NCBI RefSeq assembly: GCF_004343775.1
Contig: NZ_PTXL01000003.1
Location: 310,001-374,000 of the forward strand
Reading direction: 5' to 3'
Length of the DNA stretch: 64,000 nucleotides
Origin: Burkholderia sp. SRS-46
Lineage (GTDB): Bacteria; Pseudomonadota; Gammaproteobacteria; Burkholderiales; Burkholderiaceae
The stretch's first letter is position 1, and every line of letters starts with the position of its first letter. Below the pieces are notes generated by a model. The model was not told where the DNA came from and did no database searches. It saw only the letters and a list, made by a program, of their open reading frames with translations. The translations under genes and the position numbers were made by a program. Shown here piece by piece: positions 35,411-44,256 of the stretch.

Positions 35411-35950
35411 TCATAGGATCAGTCTTCTCGCCCCGGAGTAGTGAGCCTGCCAGTAAGCATCGTCCAGATCATCCACTCTTACACGGCCACCTCGTGATGG
35501 AGAATGTATGAACCGTCCGCCCCCGAGGTAGATGCCCACGTGCGAATAGACTTTCCCGCGCGTATTGAAAAAAACAAGATCCCCTACACGCAGCTCAACG
35601 CGCTGAACCTGTCTGCCTTCGGCTGCGATACTTGTCGACGTACGGCCGACATTCAGCTGAGTTGCATGGTAAAGAACATAGCGAACAAAGCCACTGCAAT
35701 CGAAGCCGGTTTGTGGCGTACTTCCGCCGTACCGATAACGCACGCCGATAAAACGCAGCGCTTCCGATTGCAGACGCTCCAATGTCGAATCCACTACCAT
35801 CGAGTCATTCGCTTGGCTCGACAACGATGACTCGCCGTCGCTCTGTTGATCAATCGGGTCAGCACGACAGGTTGACGTCATCATGAGCGTCGCAACGACG
35901 GCTATCGCAATGGTCGCGACTTTCCCGAATTCACTTCTTGTTTTTCGCAT
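35411..35950 (-). CDS. NlpC/P60-family (C40) cell-wall hydrolase
   Basis: A 179-aa exported protein. The N-terminus MRKTRSEFGKVATIAIAVVA is a signal peptide ending near CRA-DP. The NlpC/P60 domain carries the catalytic Cys in TGFDCSGFVRYVLYH (about residue 83) and the His in KVYSHVGIYLGGGRFIH (about 135), with GDLVFFNTRG between. It would cleave peptide stems of peptidoglycan. ATG 35950 is chosen because it gives a clean signal peptide; a longer in-frame start overlaps the upstream gene. It lies 75 bp after the LysM/M23 lipoprotein gene. Confidence 0.92.
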   Translation of the reverse strand: MRKTRSEFGKVATIAIAVVATLMMTSTCRADPIDQQSDGESSLSSQANDSMVVDSTLERLQSEALRFIGVRYRYGGSTPQTGFDCSGFVRYVLYHATQLNVGRTSTSIAAEGRQVQRVELRVGDLVFFNTRGKVYSHVGIYLGGGRFIHSPSRGGRVRVDDLDDAYWQAHYSGARRLIL

Positions 35951-36024
35951 CGATGTATCTGGTCGATCGGCGCCTGCCGATCCAAATAAGTCATGATGTG
36001 CCGGACACCATGCCAGCCACGCCT

Positions 36025-36789
36025 TCACTTGATCACGTGCGCAGGCTTGGCGGGCAGCACGGACAACGGATCGATTTTCTTGCCATTGTGCCGCACCTCG
36101 AACAGGAGCACGCCTCGGCCGTTTTCCCCTGCACCCATTTCAGCGATCGCCTGCCCCTGCTTCACGGCGTCGTTTTCATACACGAGCAGTTTTCCGTTGT
36201 GTCCGTAGGCAGAGATCAGACCGTTGTCGTGCTTGATGATCACGAGCGGCCCATAGGCCGCGATGGCCGTACCGGCATACACCACACGCCCTGCGGCAGC
36301 TGCATTGACCGGATCACCCGGCACGCCGCCGATCAGCACACCATATGACTTTCCCGCGACGTAGGGCTGTACGACCCGCCCCTGGGCCGGCCAGATGAAA
36401 CCTGACGGGCTCCCCGTCCCGGGTGCCTGCGACCCGACGTCGTCGTGATCGGGCGTGGCGTGTTCATGCTCCGTGACTGGCGGTACGACCCTGAGCAGTT
36501 GACCCGGCACAATGGCCGCGGGGTTGGCGAGCCCGTTCCAGCGGACGACGTCCTCTGGACGCAGGCCAAATCCTCCCGCAATACCGTCGAGAGCGTCGCC
36601 CGGATTCACGCGATAGTAGCCGGGCGGCACCGTGTTGTACGACGCGGCCCTGTCGTTGGGGTGCGGCATATCCCAAGGCATGGACGCACATCCACCGACG
36701 CTGAAAAGCATACCTAATAGAACGACCACAACTGCCAGTTGCGTCATCGGCAAGCGGGCGGCTGGCTTATGGCTTTGCATCGTCGACAT
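36025..36789 (-). CDS. NlpD-like LysM/M23 lipoprotein, zinc ligands missing
   Basis: A 254-aa lipoprotein with lipobox LLGMLFSVGGCAS (Cys about 34). One LysM domain (GYYRVNPGDALDGIAGGFGL ... IVPGQLLRVV) is followed by an M23/LytM fold. The canonical HxxxD is GVLIGGVPGDPV, the HxH is YGHNG, and the final HFE-type strand is LLFEVRHNG, so zinc binding looks lost. Such degenerate LytM proteins (NlpD, EnvC) activate amidases rather than cut the wall. It precedes the NlpC/P60 hydrolase gene on the same strand, suggesting a regulator and enzyme pair. Confidence 0.9.
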   Translation of the reverse strand: MSTMQSHKPAARLPMTQLAVVVVLLGMLFSVGGCASMPWDMPHPNDRAASYNTVPPGYYRVNPGDALDGIAGGFGLRPEDVVRWNGLANPAAIVPGQLLRVVPPVTEHEHATPDHDDVGSQAPGTGSPSGFIWPAQGRVVQPYVAGKSYGVLIGGVPGDPVNAAAAGRVVYAGTAIAAYGPLVIIKHDNGLISAYGHNGKLLVYENDAVKQGQAIAEMGAGENGRGVLLFEVRHNGKKIDPLSVLPAKPAHVIK

Positions 36790-37209
36790 GGGTGCGGTCA
36801 GGGTTATGGAGTGAGGTCGAGCGGCCGTGTCGCGAGGTGATAGGTGGAATTCCGGCTTTGCCCGACCGCGCGACGCAACCAGCCAGCGCTGCCGAAATAT
36901 ATCGCCAATTTTCCGACCCGAATGTCAACAATGTTCTCGAGAGCAACGTGCTCCGATCGCCGCTACGACTCCGAGCGGCGTCGCGCCCCGCCGCTCTCCC
37001 GTCATCCCTTCCCGCCCGCTTCACCGCAAGCCCCGTCGCACGCGCGCGGGCGCTGAGGTTTTCCCGAGTGCACATTGCGCACATCGGCGCGTCTTCCGGT
37101 TGTCGCCCACTTGGCGCACGCGCTTGAATGGCGTCGTGGCGCGCAACGTGCCGCACGCCAGGCCCGCGACGCCCGGCAGGAATAAGAAAACACAACCTGG
37201 AGACATTCG
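36790..37209. other. Intergenic region upstream of the porin
   Basis: A 420-bp gap between divergent genes, the minus-strand LysM lipoprotein and the plus-strand porin. It should hold both promoters. A CTGGAG ribosome site precedes the porin ATG. Open frames crossing the gap have no family features and are not called. Confidence 0.4.
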
Positions 37210-38292
37210 ATGACGAAGCAAGGACGGACCGCCGCACGACACTCGGCCGCGCTCGCTGCGGGCCTCGCGTTCGCCGCGTCCGCGCATGCGCAGAGCAGCG
37301 TCACGCTGTACGGCGTGCTCGACGCGAGCATCCTGTACACGAGCCGGACCCTCGACCACGCGACCGGCGGCAACGCGGGCAAGACCATCGGCTTCGCCGA
37401 CGCCGGCTATTCGGCGTCGCGGGTCGGCCTGCGGGGCGTCGAAGACCTCGGCGGCGGGCTGCGCGCGATGTTCGCGCTCGAAAGCGGCATCAACGTCGGC
37501 ACGGGCGGCCACAACATCTCGAACGGCAACTTCTTCGGCCGGCAGGCGTGGGTCGGCCTCGACAGCCCGTACGGCACCGTCAAGCTCGGCCTGCAATATT
37601 CGCCGTTCCTGCTCGCGGCCGACCATCTCGACCCGCGCGGCGGCGCGCTGTTCGGCGGCTCCGCGGTGAACTACGTCGACAACGTGGCCGGCACCGGCAT
37701 CTTCACGCCGAACGCGGTGTCGTATTCGAGCCCGCGCATCGCGGGTCTGCAGGCGCGCGCGCTGGTTTCGCTCGGCAACGCGGCCGGCTCGTTCCAGGCG
37801 GGGCGTGCGTATTCGGCAAGCGTCGACTACGAACTCGGCGGGCTGTTCGTCGACGCCGCGATCTACGACGGCAATGCCGGCAGCACGGCCAATACGCCGA
37901 TCCCGACGACCGTCGCGTTCGAAGGCCGCATCATCGGCGCCGGCTACCGTTTCGGGCCGGTCACCGCGAAGGCATCGTTCGCGAACTACAAGGTCGCCGG
38001 TTCGTTCGACAGCAACGTGTACACCGGCGGCTTCGAATACTTCGTGACGCCCGCCGTGATCGTCAACGGCAGTGTCGGCTACACGAGCGACCGCAACCAT
38101 ACGGCCAACCATTCGATCCTCGCCGGCCTCGGCGCGCAATACGGGCTGTCGAAGCGCACCTGGCTCTATGCGCAGGCGGCGCTGGTCGACAATCACGGCG
38201 TGATGAACACGGGGGTCGGGATCTCGGGCGCGCTGTATGCGCCGAGCGGCAGGACGGTAGGCGCGGACGTCGGCATCCGCCACGCGTTCTGA
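37210..38292 (+). CDS. Gram-negative general porin (OmpC-type)
   Basis: A 360-aa outer-membrane porin. The signal peptide covers about residues 1-28 (LAAGLAFAASAHAQ), and mature SSVTLYGVLDASILY is the standard start of Burkholderia porins. Sequence patterns GLRGVEDLGGGLRAMFALE and FFGRQAWVGLDSPYGTVKLG are typical, and it ends DVGIRHAF with the terminal Phe required for outer-membrane insertion. It forms a diffusion channel; its position beside the P450 module may reflect substrate uptake, but this is speculative. Confidence 0.95.
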   Translation: MTKQGRTAARHSAALAAGLAFAASAHAQSSVTLYGVLDASILYTSRTLDHATGGNAGKTIGFADAGYSASRVGLRGVEDLGGGLRAMFALESGINVGTGGHNISNGNFFGRQAWVGLDSPYGTVKLGLQYSPFLLAADHLDPRGGALFGGSAVNYVDNVAGTGIFTPNAVSYSSPRIAGLQARALVSLGNAAGSFQAGRAYSASVDYELGGLFVDAAIYDGNAGSTANTPIPTTVAFEGRIIGAGYRFGPVTAKASFANYKVAGSFDSNVYTGGFEYFVTPAVIVNGSVGYTSDRNHTANHSILAGLGAQYGLSKRTWLYAQAALVDNHGVMNTGVGISGALYAPSGRTVGADVGIRHAF

Positions 38293-38350
38293 GCAGGCGG
38301 CGGCGAACGCGATGCAGCCGTCGACCACCATCGGGCGCACGGCCGGCCGA

Positions 38351-38370
38351 TGCCGCGCGCTCGCGCGGCA
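38351..38370. terminator. Hairpin between convergent porin and TetR genes
   Basis: Perfect 9-bp arms TGCCGCGCG / CGCGCGGCA with a 2-base loop lie in the 94-bp gap between the porin stop and the TetR stop. Position suggests a bidirectional terminator. Confidence 0.45.
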
Positions 38371-38386
38371 ATGCGGCGGCGGCCGG

Positions 38387-39112
38387 CTACGGCAGCTGCA
38401 GGAACCGCCGCATCATCAGCTGCAGTTGGCCTTCCAGTTCGCCGCCGTCGAAATGCAGCGGGCCGGGGTCGGTCAGCAACGTCAGCACCAGCGTGCCGAC
38501 GACCATCTGCACGGCCGACTCGACCTCGAAGCGCGCGTTCGCCTTCGTCAGGTGCGGCAGCTTGGCGGCCAAGAGCGGCACGACGCACTCGCGCACGTGA
38601 CGGTCGAGCCAGCGCATCGGGTTCGCGTCCGGGTCGCGCGACGCGAAGTGCCGCAGCACCGCCTTGAACATGCCGCGATTGAGCCGGCACATCTCGACGT
38701 AGTAGCGCACGACGCTGCGCGCGATGTCGGAGGCCGTGCCGTCCGTCAGCGCCCGATCCTCGGAGATCCACTGGTCGACGTTCACCCGCAGCTCCGCGAA
38801 CACGACGTCGAGCACCGATTCGACGAACGCGTCCTTGTCCTTGAAGCGGCCGTAGAACGCGCCGGTCGACGTCCCCGACACGCGGATCACGTCGCTGATC
38901 ACGACGGTGTCGAAACACGCGTGCTGTTCGATCAGGTCGCGCCCCGCGTGAATCATCTTCGCGAGCGATTCCTCGCTGCGCGATTGTCGCGGCGGCCGCA
39001 GCGCGGGCGGCGCAGCGGCCGCTTCGGTATCGGCCACGGCCGCGCTGTCGTCGCGCGCTGTCCGCCTCGCGCGCATGCGCGGCGCGGCGGCCCCTTTGCC
39101 GGCGGTGGTCAT
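38387..39112 (-). CDS. TetR-family transcriptional regulator
   Basis: A 241-aa regulator. A basic, Ala-rich N-terminal tail of about 40 residues precedes the HTH (VVISDVIRVSGTSTGAFYGR, about 70-89), followed by the variable helical ligand domain. It is transcribed divergently from the alcohol dehydrogenase that starts the P450 module. An 18-bp perfect palindrome lies between them, so it is almost certainly the local repressor. Its ligand is probably the pathway substrate or a CoA ester. Confidence 0.92.
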   Translation of the reverse strand: MTTAGKGAAAPRMRARRTARDDSAAVADTEAAAAPPALRPPRQSRSEESLAKMIHAGRDLIEQHACFDTVVISDVIRVSGTSTGAFYGRFKDKDAFVESVLDVVFAELRVNVDQWISEDRALTDGTASDIARSVVRYYVEMCRLNRGMFKAVLRHFASRDPDANPMRWLDRHVRECVVPLLAAKLPHLTKANARFEVESAVQMVVGTLVLTLLTDPGPLHFDGGELEGQLQLMMRRFLQLP

Positions 39113-39225
39113 GGTCAACGCATCCTGGGTCGTGAAAACAAGGGGGCCATTATGCAGCATCGCCCCTGACGCACCGTGCGCTAGGGAAATCCCCCATTGA
39201 TCGGCTGGTGTCCGCAAACAAAAAT

Positions 39226-39243
39226 GAATCAGAATTCTGATTC
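39226..39243. promoter_or_regulatory. Palindromic operator for the TetR regulator
   Basis: GAATCAGAATTCTGATTC is a perfect 18-bp palindrome in the 198-bp divergent region between TetR and the alcohol dehydrogenase. It lies 68 bp before the dehydrogenase start codon. Its size and place fit a TetR operator; binding is inferred. Confidence 0.65.
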
Positions 39244-39310
39244 TGATTTTATTCCGATATCAAACCTCGGGGGAACGCGCGGCGACGCATTCCCCCGATC
39301 AGGAGACGCC

Positions 39311-40420
39311 ATGAAAATCACAGCGGCGGTGACGCCGGCAGCCCACGCGCCCTTCGTCCTCCAGGCGGTCGAACTCGATCCGCCCCGCGCGGGGGAAGTG
39401 CTCGTCCGGATCGTCGGCGCCGGGCTCTGCCATACCGACCTCGTGGCCGTCGAGGGGCTGCTGCCGGTCGCGATGCCCGCGGTGTTCGGGCACGAAGGCG
39501 CGGGCATCGTCGAGGCGGTCGGCGCGGGCGTGACCAAGGTGCGCCCCGGCGACAAGGTCGCGCTCACGTTCACGTCGTGCGGGCATTGCCCGCGCTGTGC
39601 GAGCCACGAGCCCGCGTACTGCCATGCGATGCCGGCGCTGAATTTCACCGGCAAGCGCGCGGACGGCTCGACGTCGCTGCGCGACGGCGGCCGCGCCGTC
39701 TCCGGCAGCTTCTTCGGCCAGTCGTCGTTCGCCACCCACGCGCTCGCGACGGAACGCAACCTCGTGAAAGTGCTCGACGGCGTGCCGCTCGAAATCGCCG
39801 GCACGCTCGGGTGCGGGTTCCAGACCGGCGCGGGCGCGGTGATGCGCTCGATGGCGTGCCGCCCGGGGTCGTCGCTCGTCGTGCTCGGCGGCGGCGCGGT
39901 CGGCCTGAGCGCGGTGATGGGCGCGGTGCTGCAGCAGTGCCGCGCCATCGTCGTCGTGGAGCCCGCCGCGCCGCGGCGCGAACTCGCGCTGTCGCTCGGC
40001 GCGACGCACGCGATCGATCCGGCGGCGCACGACGACCTGGCCGCCGCGGTGCGGGCGGTCCTGCCCGACGGCGCGGATTACGCGCTCGACACCAGCGGCA
40101 TCCCGGCGGTGATCGACGCCGTGCCGCGCCTGCTCGCGCCGCGCGGCACGTTCGGCTTCGTCGGCGTGCCGCCCGCGAGCGCGGCGAACCTCGGCCTGCC
40201 CGGCACGCTGCGCGACGCGATGCGCAACGGCTTCACGTACCGCGGAATCATCGAAGGCGACAGCGACCCCGACGCATTCCTGCCGCAGCTGATGTCGCTC
40301 TATCTCGCCGGGCGCTTTCCGTTCGACCGGCTGATCACGACCTACCCGCTCGCCGACATCAATCGCGCGGTCGACGAGCAGCGGCGCGGCCTGTGCGTCA
40401 AGCCGGTGCTGCTGCCCTGA
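39311..40420 (+). CDS. Zinc-dependent alcohol dehydrogenase (aryl/allyl alcohol type)
   Basis: A 369-aa medium-chain dehydrogenase. Catalytic zinc ligands are in GAGLCHTDLVAVEG (Cys, about residue 38) and FGHEGAGIVE (His). Structural zinc Cys are in TSCGHCPRCASHEPAYC (about 97-113), and the NAD-binding LVVLGGGAVGLSAVMGAV follows. It resembles benzyl-alcohol or geraniol dehydrogenases (XylB-like). In this operon it would oxidise the alcohol formed by the P450 to an aldehyde. AGGAGA precedes the ATG. Confidence 0.92.
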   Translation: MKITAAVTPAAHAPFVLQAVELDPPRAGEVLVRIVGAGLCHTDLVAVEGLLPVAMPAVFGHEGAGIVEAVGAGVTKVRPGDKVALTFTSCGHCPRCASHEPAYCHAMPALNFTGKRADGSTSLRDGGRAVSGSFFGQSSFATHALATERNLVKVLDGVPLEIAGTLGCGFQTGAGAVMRSMACRPGSSLVVLGGGAVGLSAVMGAVLQQCRAIVVVEPAAPRRELALSLGATHAIDPAAHDDLAAAVRAVLPDGADYALDTSGIPAVIDAVPRLLAPRGTFGFVGVPPASAANLGLPGTLRDAMRNGFTYRGIIEGDSDPDAFLPQLMSLYLAGRFPFDRLITTYPLADINRAVDEQRRGLCVKPVLLP

Positions 40421-40456
40421 CCCTCAACCCACGAAAGCGACCTGCCACCCGCCATC

Positions 40457-41749
40457 ATGAATACCGCCTCCTACACGCTGCCCGACGCGATCGCGAACGT
40501 CCTCGTCGATGCGCGCGCCTATGCCGATCCCGAACGACTGCACGCGGCCTATACGTGGGCCCGCGCGCACAATCCGCTCGGCCTCGCCATCAACGACGGG
40601 TTCGACCCGTTCTGGGTCGTCACCAGGCATGCCGACATCAGCGCGATCTCGCGCGACAACACGCTGTTCCGCAACGGCGACTACTCGGTCGTATGCCGGC
40701 CGAAAGCGTCGATCGACCACGTGACCTCGGTCACCGGATCGCCGCACATCATCAAGTCGCTCGTGCACGTGGACGGCGACGAGCACAAGGGCCTGCGCGC
40801 GCTCACGCAGTCGTGGTTCATGCCGAACAGCATCCTGAAGCTGGACGACCGGATCCGCGCGCTGGCGCGGCAGATCGTCGACCGGCTGCGGCACGGCAAC
40901 GGCGCCACGATCGACTTCGCGACCGACGTCGCGCTGCACTACCCGCTGCACGTGATCATGGACATCCTCGGCGTGCCGCCGGAAGACGAGCCGCGCATGC
41001 TGATGCTCACGCAGGAGCTGTTCGGCAGCGAGGATCCGGAGCTCAAGCGCGAGAAGCAGGCAGCGCCCGCGAACGGCGGCGCGACGGCGGCCAGCATGAT
41101 GGCGATCATCGCGGATTTCCGCGCGTACTTCGACCAGGTCACGGCCGACCGGCGACGCAATCCGCGCAACGACGTCGCGACGCTGCTCGCCAATGCGGTC
41201 GTGAACGGCGAGCCGATCAGCGACGCCGCGCGCCTCGGCTACTACGTGATCGTCGCGACGGCGGGGCACGACACCACGTCGTCGTCGTCCGCGGTCGCGA
41301 TGTGGGCGCTGAGCCGCTATCCGGATTTGCTGCCGCGTCTCAAGGACGAGCCCGCGCTGATTCCGCAGTTCATCGACGAAGCCGTGCGCATCGCGTCGCC
41401 GGTGCGGCATTTCATGCGGACTGCCACGGCCGACACCGAGATTCGCGGCCGGACGATCCGCAAGGGCGACTGGCTGATGCTGTGCTACGGCTCCGCGAAT
41501 CGCGACGAAGCTGTGTTCGACCGGCCGTTCGAATTCGACATCGACCGCAAGCCGAATCGTCACCTCGCGTTCGGGTTCGGCACCCACGTGTGCCTCGGCC
41601 AGCATCTCGCGAAGATGGAGATGCGCATCCTGTACGAGGAGCTGATTCCACGGCTCGAACGCGTCGAACCGGCGGGCGAGATGGACATGATCGCGTCCTG
41701 CTTCGTCGGCGGTCCGAAGCATCTTCCCGTGCGCTGCATCGTGCACTAG
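40457..41749 (+). CDS. Cytochrome P450 (bacterial class I)
   Basis: A 430-aa soluble P450. The I-helix oxygen-activating motif is in ATAGHDTTSSSS (about 269-280), the ExxR in FIDEAVRIASPVRHF and the haem-thiolate loop in FGFGTHVCLGQHLAK (Cys about 380). It hydroxylates a hydrophobic substrate with electrons from the reductase encoded next. The alcohol and aldehyde dehydrogenases and the acyl ligase around it suggest terminal methyl hydroxylation, as in the linalool or p-cymene P450 operons; the substrate is not determined. Confidence 0.94.
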   Translation: MNTASYTLPDAIANVLVDARAYADPERLHAAYTWARAHNPLGLAINDGFDPFWVVTRHADISAISRDNTLFRNGDYSVVCRPKASIDHVTSVTGSPHIIKSLVHVDGDEHKGLRALTQSWFMPNSILKLDDRIRALARQIVDRLRHGNGATIDFATDVALHYPLHVIMDILGVPPEDEPRMLMLTQELFGSEDPELKREKQAAPANGGATAASMMAIIADFRAYFDQVTADRRRNPRNDVATLLANAVVNGEPISDAARLGYYVIVATAGHDTTSSSSAVAMWALSRYPDLLPRLKDEPALIPQFIDEAVRIASPVRHFMRTATADTEIRGRTIRKGDWLMLCYGSANRDEAVFDRPFEFDIDRKPNRHLAFGFGTHVCLGQHLAKMEMRILYEELIPRLERVEPAGEMDMIASCFVGGPKHLPVRCIVH

Positions 41750-41803
41750 GCCGGGCCGTCACAACACCTGTCGTCACCGTCGTCCGAAACGAACCCTCGC
41801 AAC

Positions 41804-42769
41804 ATGAACGCTCAACCCACTCTCTTCGTGCGCATCGCGCAACGCGTCCGGGAAACCGGCGACATCGTCAGCCTCGAGCTGCGCGCGCCGGACGGCGGCA
41901 TGCTGCCGCCATTCGAGGCCGGCGCGCATATCGACGTCCACGTCGCGCCCGGCGTCGTGCGCCAGTATTCGCTGTGCAACGCGCCGGCCGAACGGCATCG
42001 CTACGTGATCGGCGTGCTGCGCGACCCGGCGTCGCGCGGCGGCTCGGTCGCGATCCACGACCGGTTCGACGCAGGGTCGGTCATCGAGATCAGCGCGCCG
42101 CGCAATCATTTCCCGCTGAACGCCGGCGCACCCGCGATCCTGGTCGCGGGCGGCATCGGCGTCACGCCGATGCTGTGCATGGCCGAAGCGCTGGCGGCCG
42201 CGGGCACCGCGTTCACGCTGCACTACTGCGCGCGCAGCCGCGACAAGGCCGCGTTTCTCGAACGCATCGCGCAGGCCCCGTTCGCGCGGCAGGTTTCCTT
42301 GCATTTCGATGACGGAGACGATGCACAAAAGCTGAAGCTCGACACGCTGTTCGCCGATGCCGGGCGCGACCGCGAAACCTACGTATGCGGCCCCGCAGGT
42401 TTCATCGACTGGGCCTGCGACGCGGCGCGCCAGGCCGGCATTCCGGAACAGCGGGTGCACTACGAGTACTTCAGCGCGAAACCCGTCGACACGTCGCAGG
42501 ACAGCGCGTTCGACGTGCGGATCGCGAGCACCGGGCAGGTGTTTCACATCCCGGCGGACCGCTCGATCACGTCCGTGCTCCTCGAAGGCGGCATCGACAT
42601 CTACACGTCGTGCGAGGAAGGCACGTGCGGCACCTGCGTCACGCGTGTCCTCGAAGGCGCGCCCGATCATCGCGACGTCTTCCTCACCGACGACGAACAC
42701 GCGAGCGGCCTGCAGTTCACGCCGTGCTGCTCGCGCGCGAAATCGCCGCTGGTCGTGCTCGATCTTTGA
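41804..42769 (+). CDS. VanB/PDR-family ferredoxin reductase (FMN, 2Fe-2S)
   Basis: A 321-aa phthalate-dioxygenase-reductase type protein. It has FMN-binding VRQYSLCNAP (about 50), NADH-binding LVAGGIGVTPMLCMAEAL (about 114) and a C-terminal plant-type [2Fe-2S] domain with CEEGTCGTCVTRVLEG (about 269-284) and the fourth Cys in FTPCCSRA. It passes electrons from NADH in one polypeptide, so it is the probable redox partner of the adjacent P450. Pairing of a P450 with this reductase type is less common than the ferredoxin plus FAD-reductase arrangement. Confidence 0.92.
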   Translation: MNAQPTLFVRIAQRVRETGDIVSLELRAPDGGMLPPFEAGAHIDVHVAPGVVRQYSLCNAPAERHRYVIGVLRDPASRGGSVAIHDRFDAGSVIEISAPRNHFPLNAGAPAILVAGGIGVTPMLCMAEALAAAGTAFTLHYCARSRDKAAFLERIAQAPFARQVSLHFDDGDDAQKLKLDTLFADAGRDRETYVCGPAGFIDWACDAARQAGIPEQRVHYEYFSAKPVDTSQDSAFDVRIASTGQVFHIPADRSITSVLLEGGIDIYTSCEEGTCGTCVTRVLEGAPDHRDVFLTDDEHASGLQFTPCCSRAKSPLVVLDL

Positions 42770-42828
42770 CGCCCGATCAACGGCATCTCCCCTTCCTTCA
42801 AATTCACACCAACGAGGTTCGAGTCAGC

Positions 42829-44256
42829 ATGAATGACAGTGCCCGCTTCAGCATGACCATCGACGGCCAGGCCGCGCCGACGCTTGCCCGCTTCGCCGTG
42901 ATCGACCCCGCCACGGATCGCGCGATCGCCGACGCGCCCGACGCCACGCCCGCGCAGCTCGACGAAGCCGTCGCCAGCGCGCGGCGCGCCGCGCCCGCGT
43001 GGGCCGCGCTGCCGTTGCCGGAACGACAGCGGTACGTCATCCGGATCGGCGAAACGCTGCTCGCCCATCGGGAGGCACTCGCGCAGCTGCTCACGCGCGA
43101 ACAGGGCAAGCCGCTCGCGCAGGCCCGGCAGGAAGTGGAGCGGGCCGCGTACTGGTGCACCGAGCTGGCCGCGCTCCCGTTTCCGGCCGTCACGATCCGC
43201 GAATCGGCCGCCGAGCAGGTGCGCGTGCTGCAGGTGCCGCTCGGCGTCGTCGGCGGCATCGTGCCGTGGAATTTTCCGCTGGTGCTGGCGATCTGGAAGG
43301 TCGCGCCGGCCCTGCTGACCGGCAATACGATGGTGTTGAAGCCGTCGCCGTTCACGCCGCTGACGACGCTGAAGCTCGGCGAAGCCCTGCGCGACGTGCT
43401 GCCCGCCGGCGTGCTGAACGTCATCAGCGGAACCGACGCGCTCGGGCCGCTGATGTCCGCGCACCCGGGCATCGACAAGATCAGCTTCACCGGCTCGACG
43501 CAGACGGGCCGCCGCGTGATGGAATCGGCGTCGGTCAACCTGAAGCGGCTGACACTCGAACTCGGCGGCAACGACGCCGCGATCGTGCTGCCCGATGCGG
43601 ATGTCGACGCGATCGCGCCCGCGATCTTCTGGGGCGCGTTCGCGAACAGCGCGCAGTTCTGCCTCGCGATCAAGCGGCTGTACGTGCACGACGACGTGTA
43701 CGACCGGCTCGCCGACGCGCTGGTGCGGATCACGCGGGACACCCGCATGGGCCCCGGCGACGCCGACGGCGTGCTGCTCGGGCCCGTGCAGAACCGCCGC
43801 CAGTTCGAGCGGCTGAAAGCGCTGCTCGACGACACGAAACAGGCTGGCCACCGCCTCCTCGTCGGCGGCGACGTGCCCGACGGCGGCGGCTACTTCTTCC
43901 CCGTCACGCTCGTCGACAACCCGCCGGACACCGCGCGCGTCGTACGCGAGGAGCCGTTCGGCCCGATCCTGCCGCTGCTGCGGTACCGCGACCTCGACGA
44001 CGCGATCGCGCGCGCGAACGACAGCGAATACGGCTTGGGCGGCTCGGTGTGGGGCAGCGATGTCGACGCCGCGCAGCAGGTCGCGCTGCGGCTCGACACC
44101 GGCACCGTATGGGTCAACCAGATCCACACGTTCGCACCCGACAAGCCGATGGCCGGGCACAAGCAGTCGGGCATCGGCGTCGAGAACGGCATCGACGGGC
44201 TGCTCGCGTACACGACGCCCCGCACGGTGTCGATCCGACGGACGCAACCCGCATGA
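42829..44256 (+). CDS. NAD(P)-dependent aldehyde dehydrogenase
   Basis: A 475-aa ALDH. It shows GIVPWNFPLVLAIWKVAPAL (about 145), ISFTGSTQTGRRVM (coenzyme binding), the catalytic Glu in LTLELGGNDAAIV and the nucleophile Cys in FANSAQFCLAIKRL (about 281). It oxidises the aldehyde made by the upstream alcohol dehydrogenase to the acid. Its stop overlaps the start of the acyl-CoA ligase gene by 4 bp, supporting sequential steps in one pathway. Confidence 0.94.
   Translation: MNDSARFSMTIDGQAAPTLARFAVIDPATDRAIADAPDATPAQLDEAVASARRAAPAWAALPLPERQRYVIRIGETLLAHREALAQLLTREQGKPLAQARQEVERAAYWCTELAALPFPAVTIRESAAEQVRVLQVPLGVVGGIVPWNFPLVLAIWKVAPALLTGNTMVLKPSPFTPLTTLKLGEALRDVLPAGVLNVISGTDALGPLMSAHPGIDKISFTGSTQTGRRVMESASVNLKRLTLELGGNDAAIVLPDADVDAIAPAIFWGAFANSAQFCLAIKRLYVHDDVYDRLADALVRITRDTRMGPGDADGVLLGPVQNRRQFERLKALLDDTKQAGHRLLVGGDVPDGGGYFFPVTLVDNPPDTARVVREEPFGPILPLLRYRDLDDAIARANDSEYGLGGSVWGSDVDAAQQVALRLDTGTVWVNQIHTFAPDKPMAGHKQSGIGVENGIDGLLAYTTPRTVSIRRTQPA

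Noticed and set aside
35194..35511. Plus-strand 105-aa frame over the NlpC/P60 gene end
   Set aside because: It lacks a ribosome site and covers the inverted repeat and the antisense of a real gene.
36792..37127. Plus-strand frame in the porin leader
   Set aside because: Arg/Ala/Pro-rich composition and no similarity; better read as regulatory DNA.
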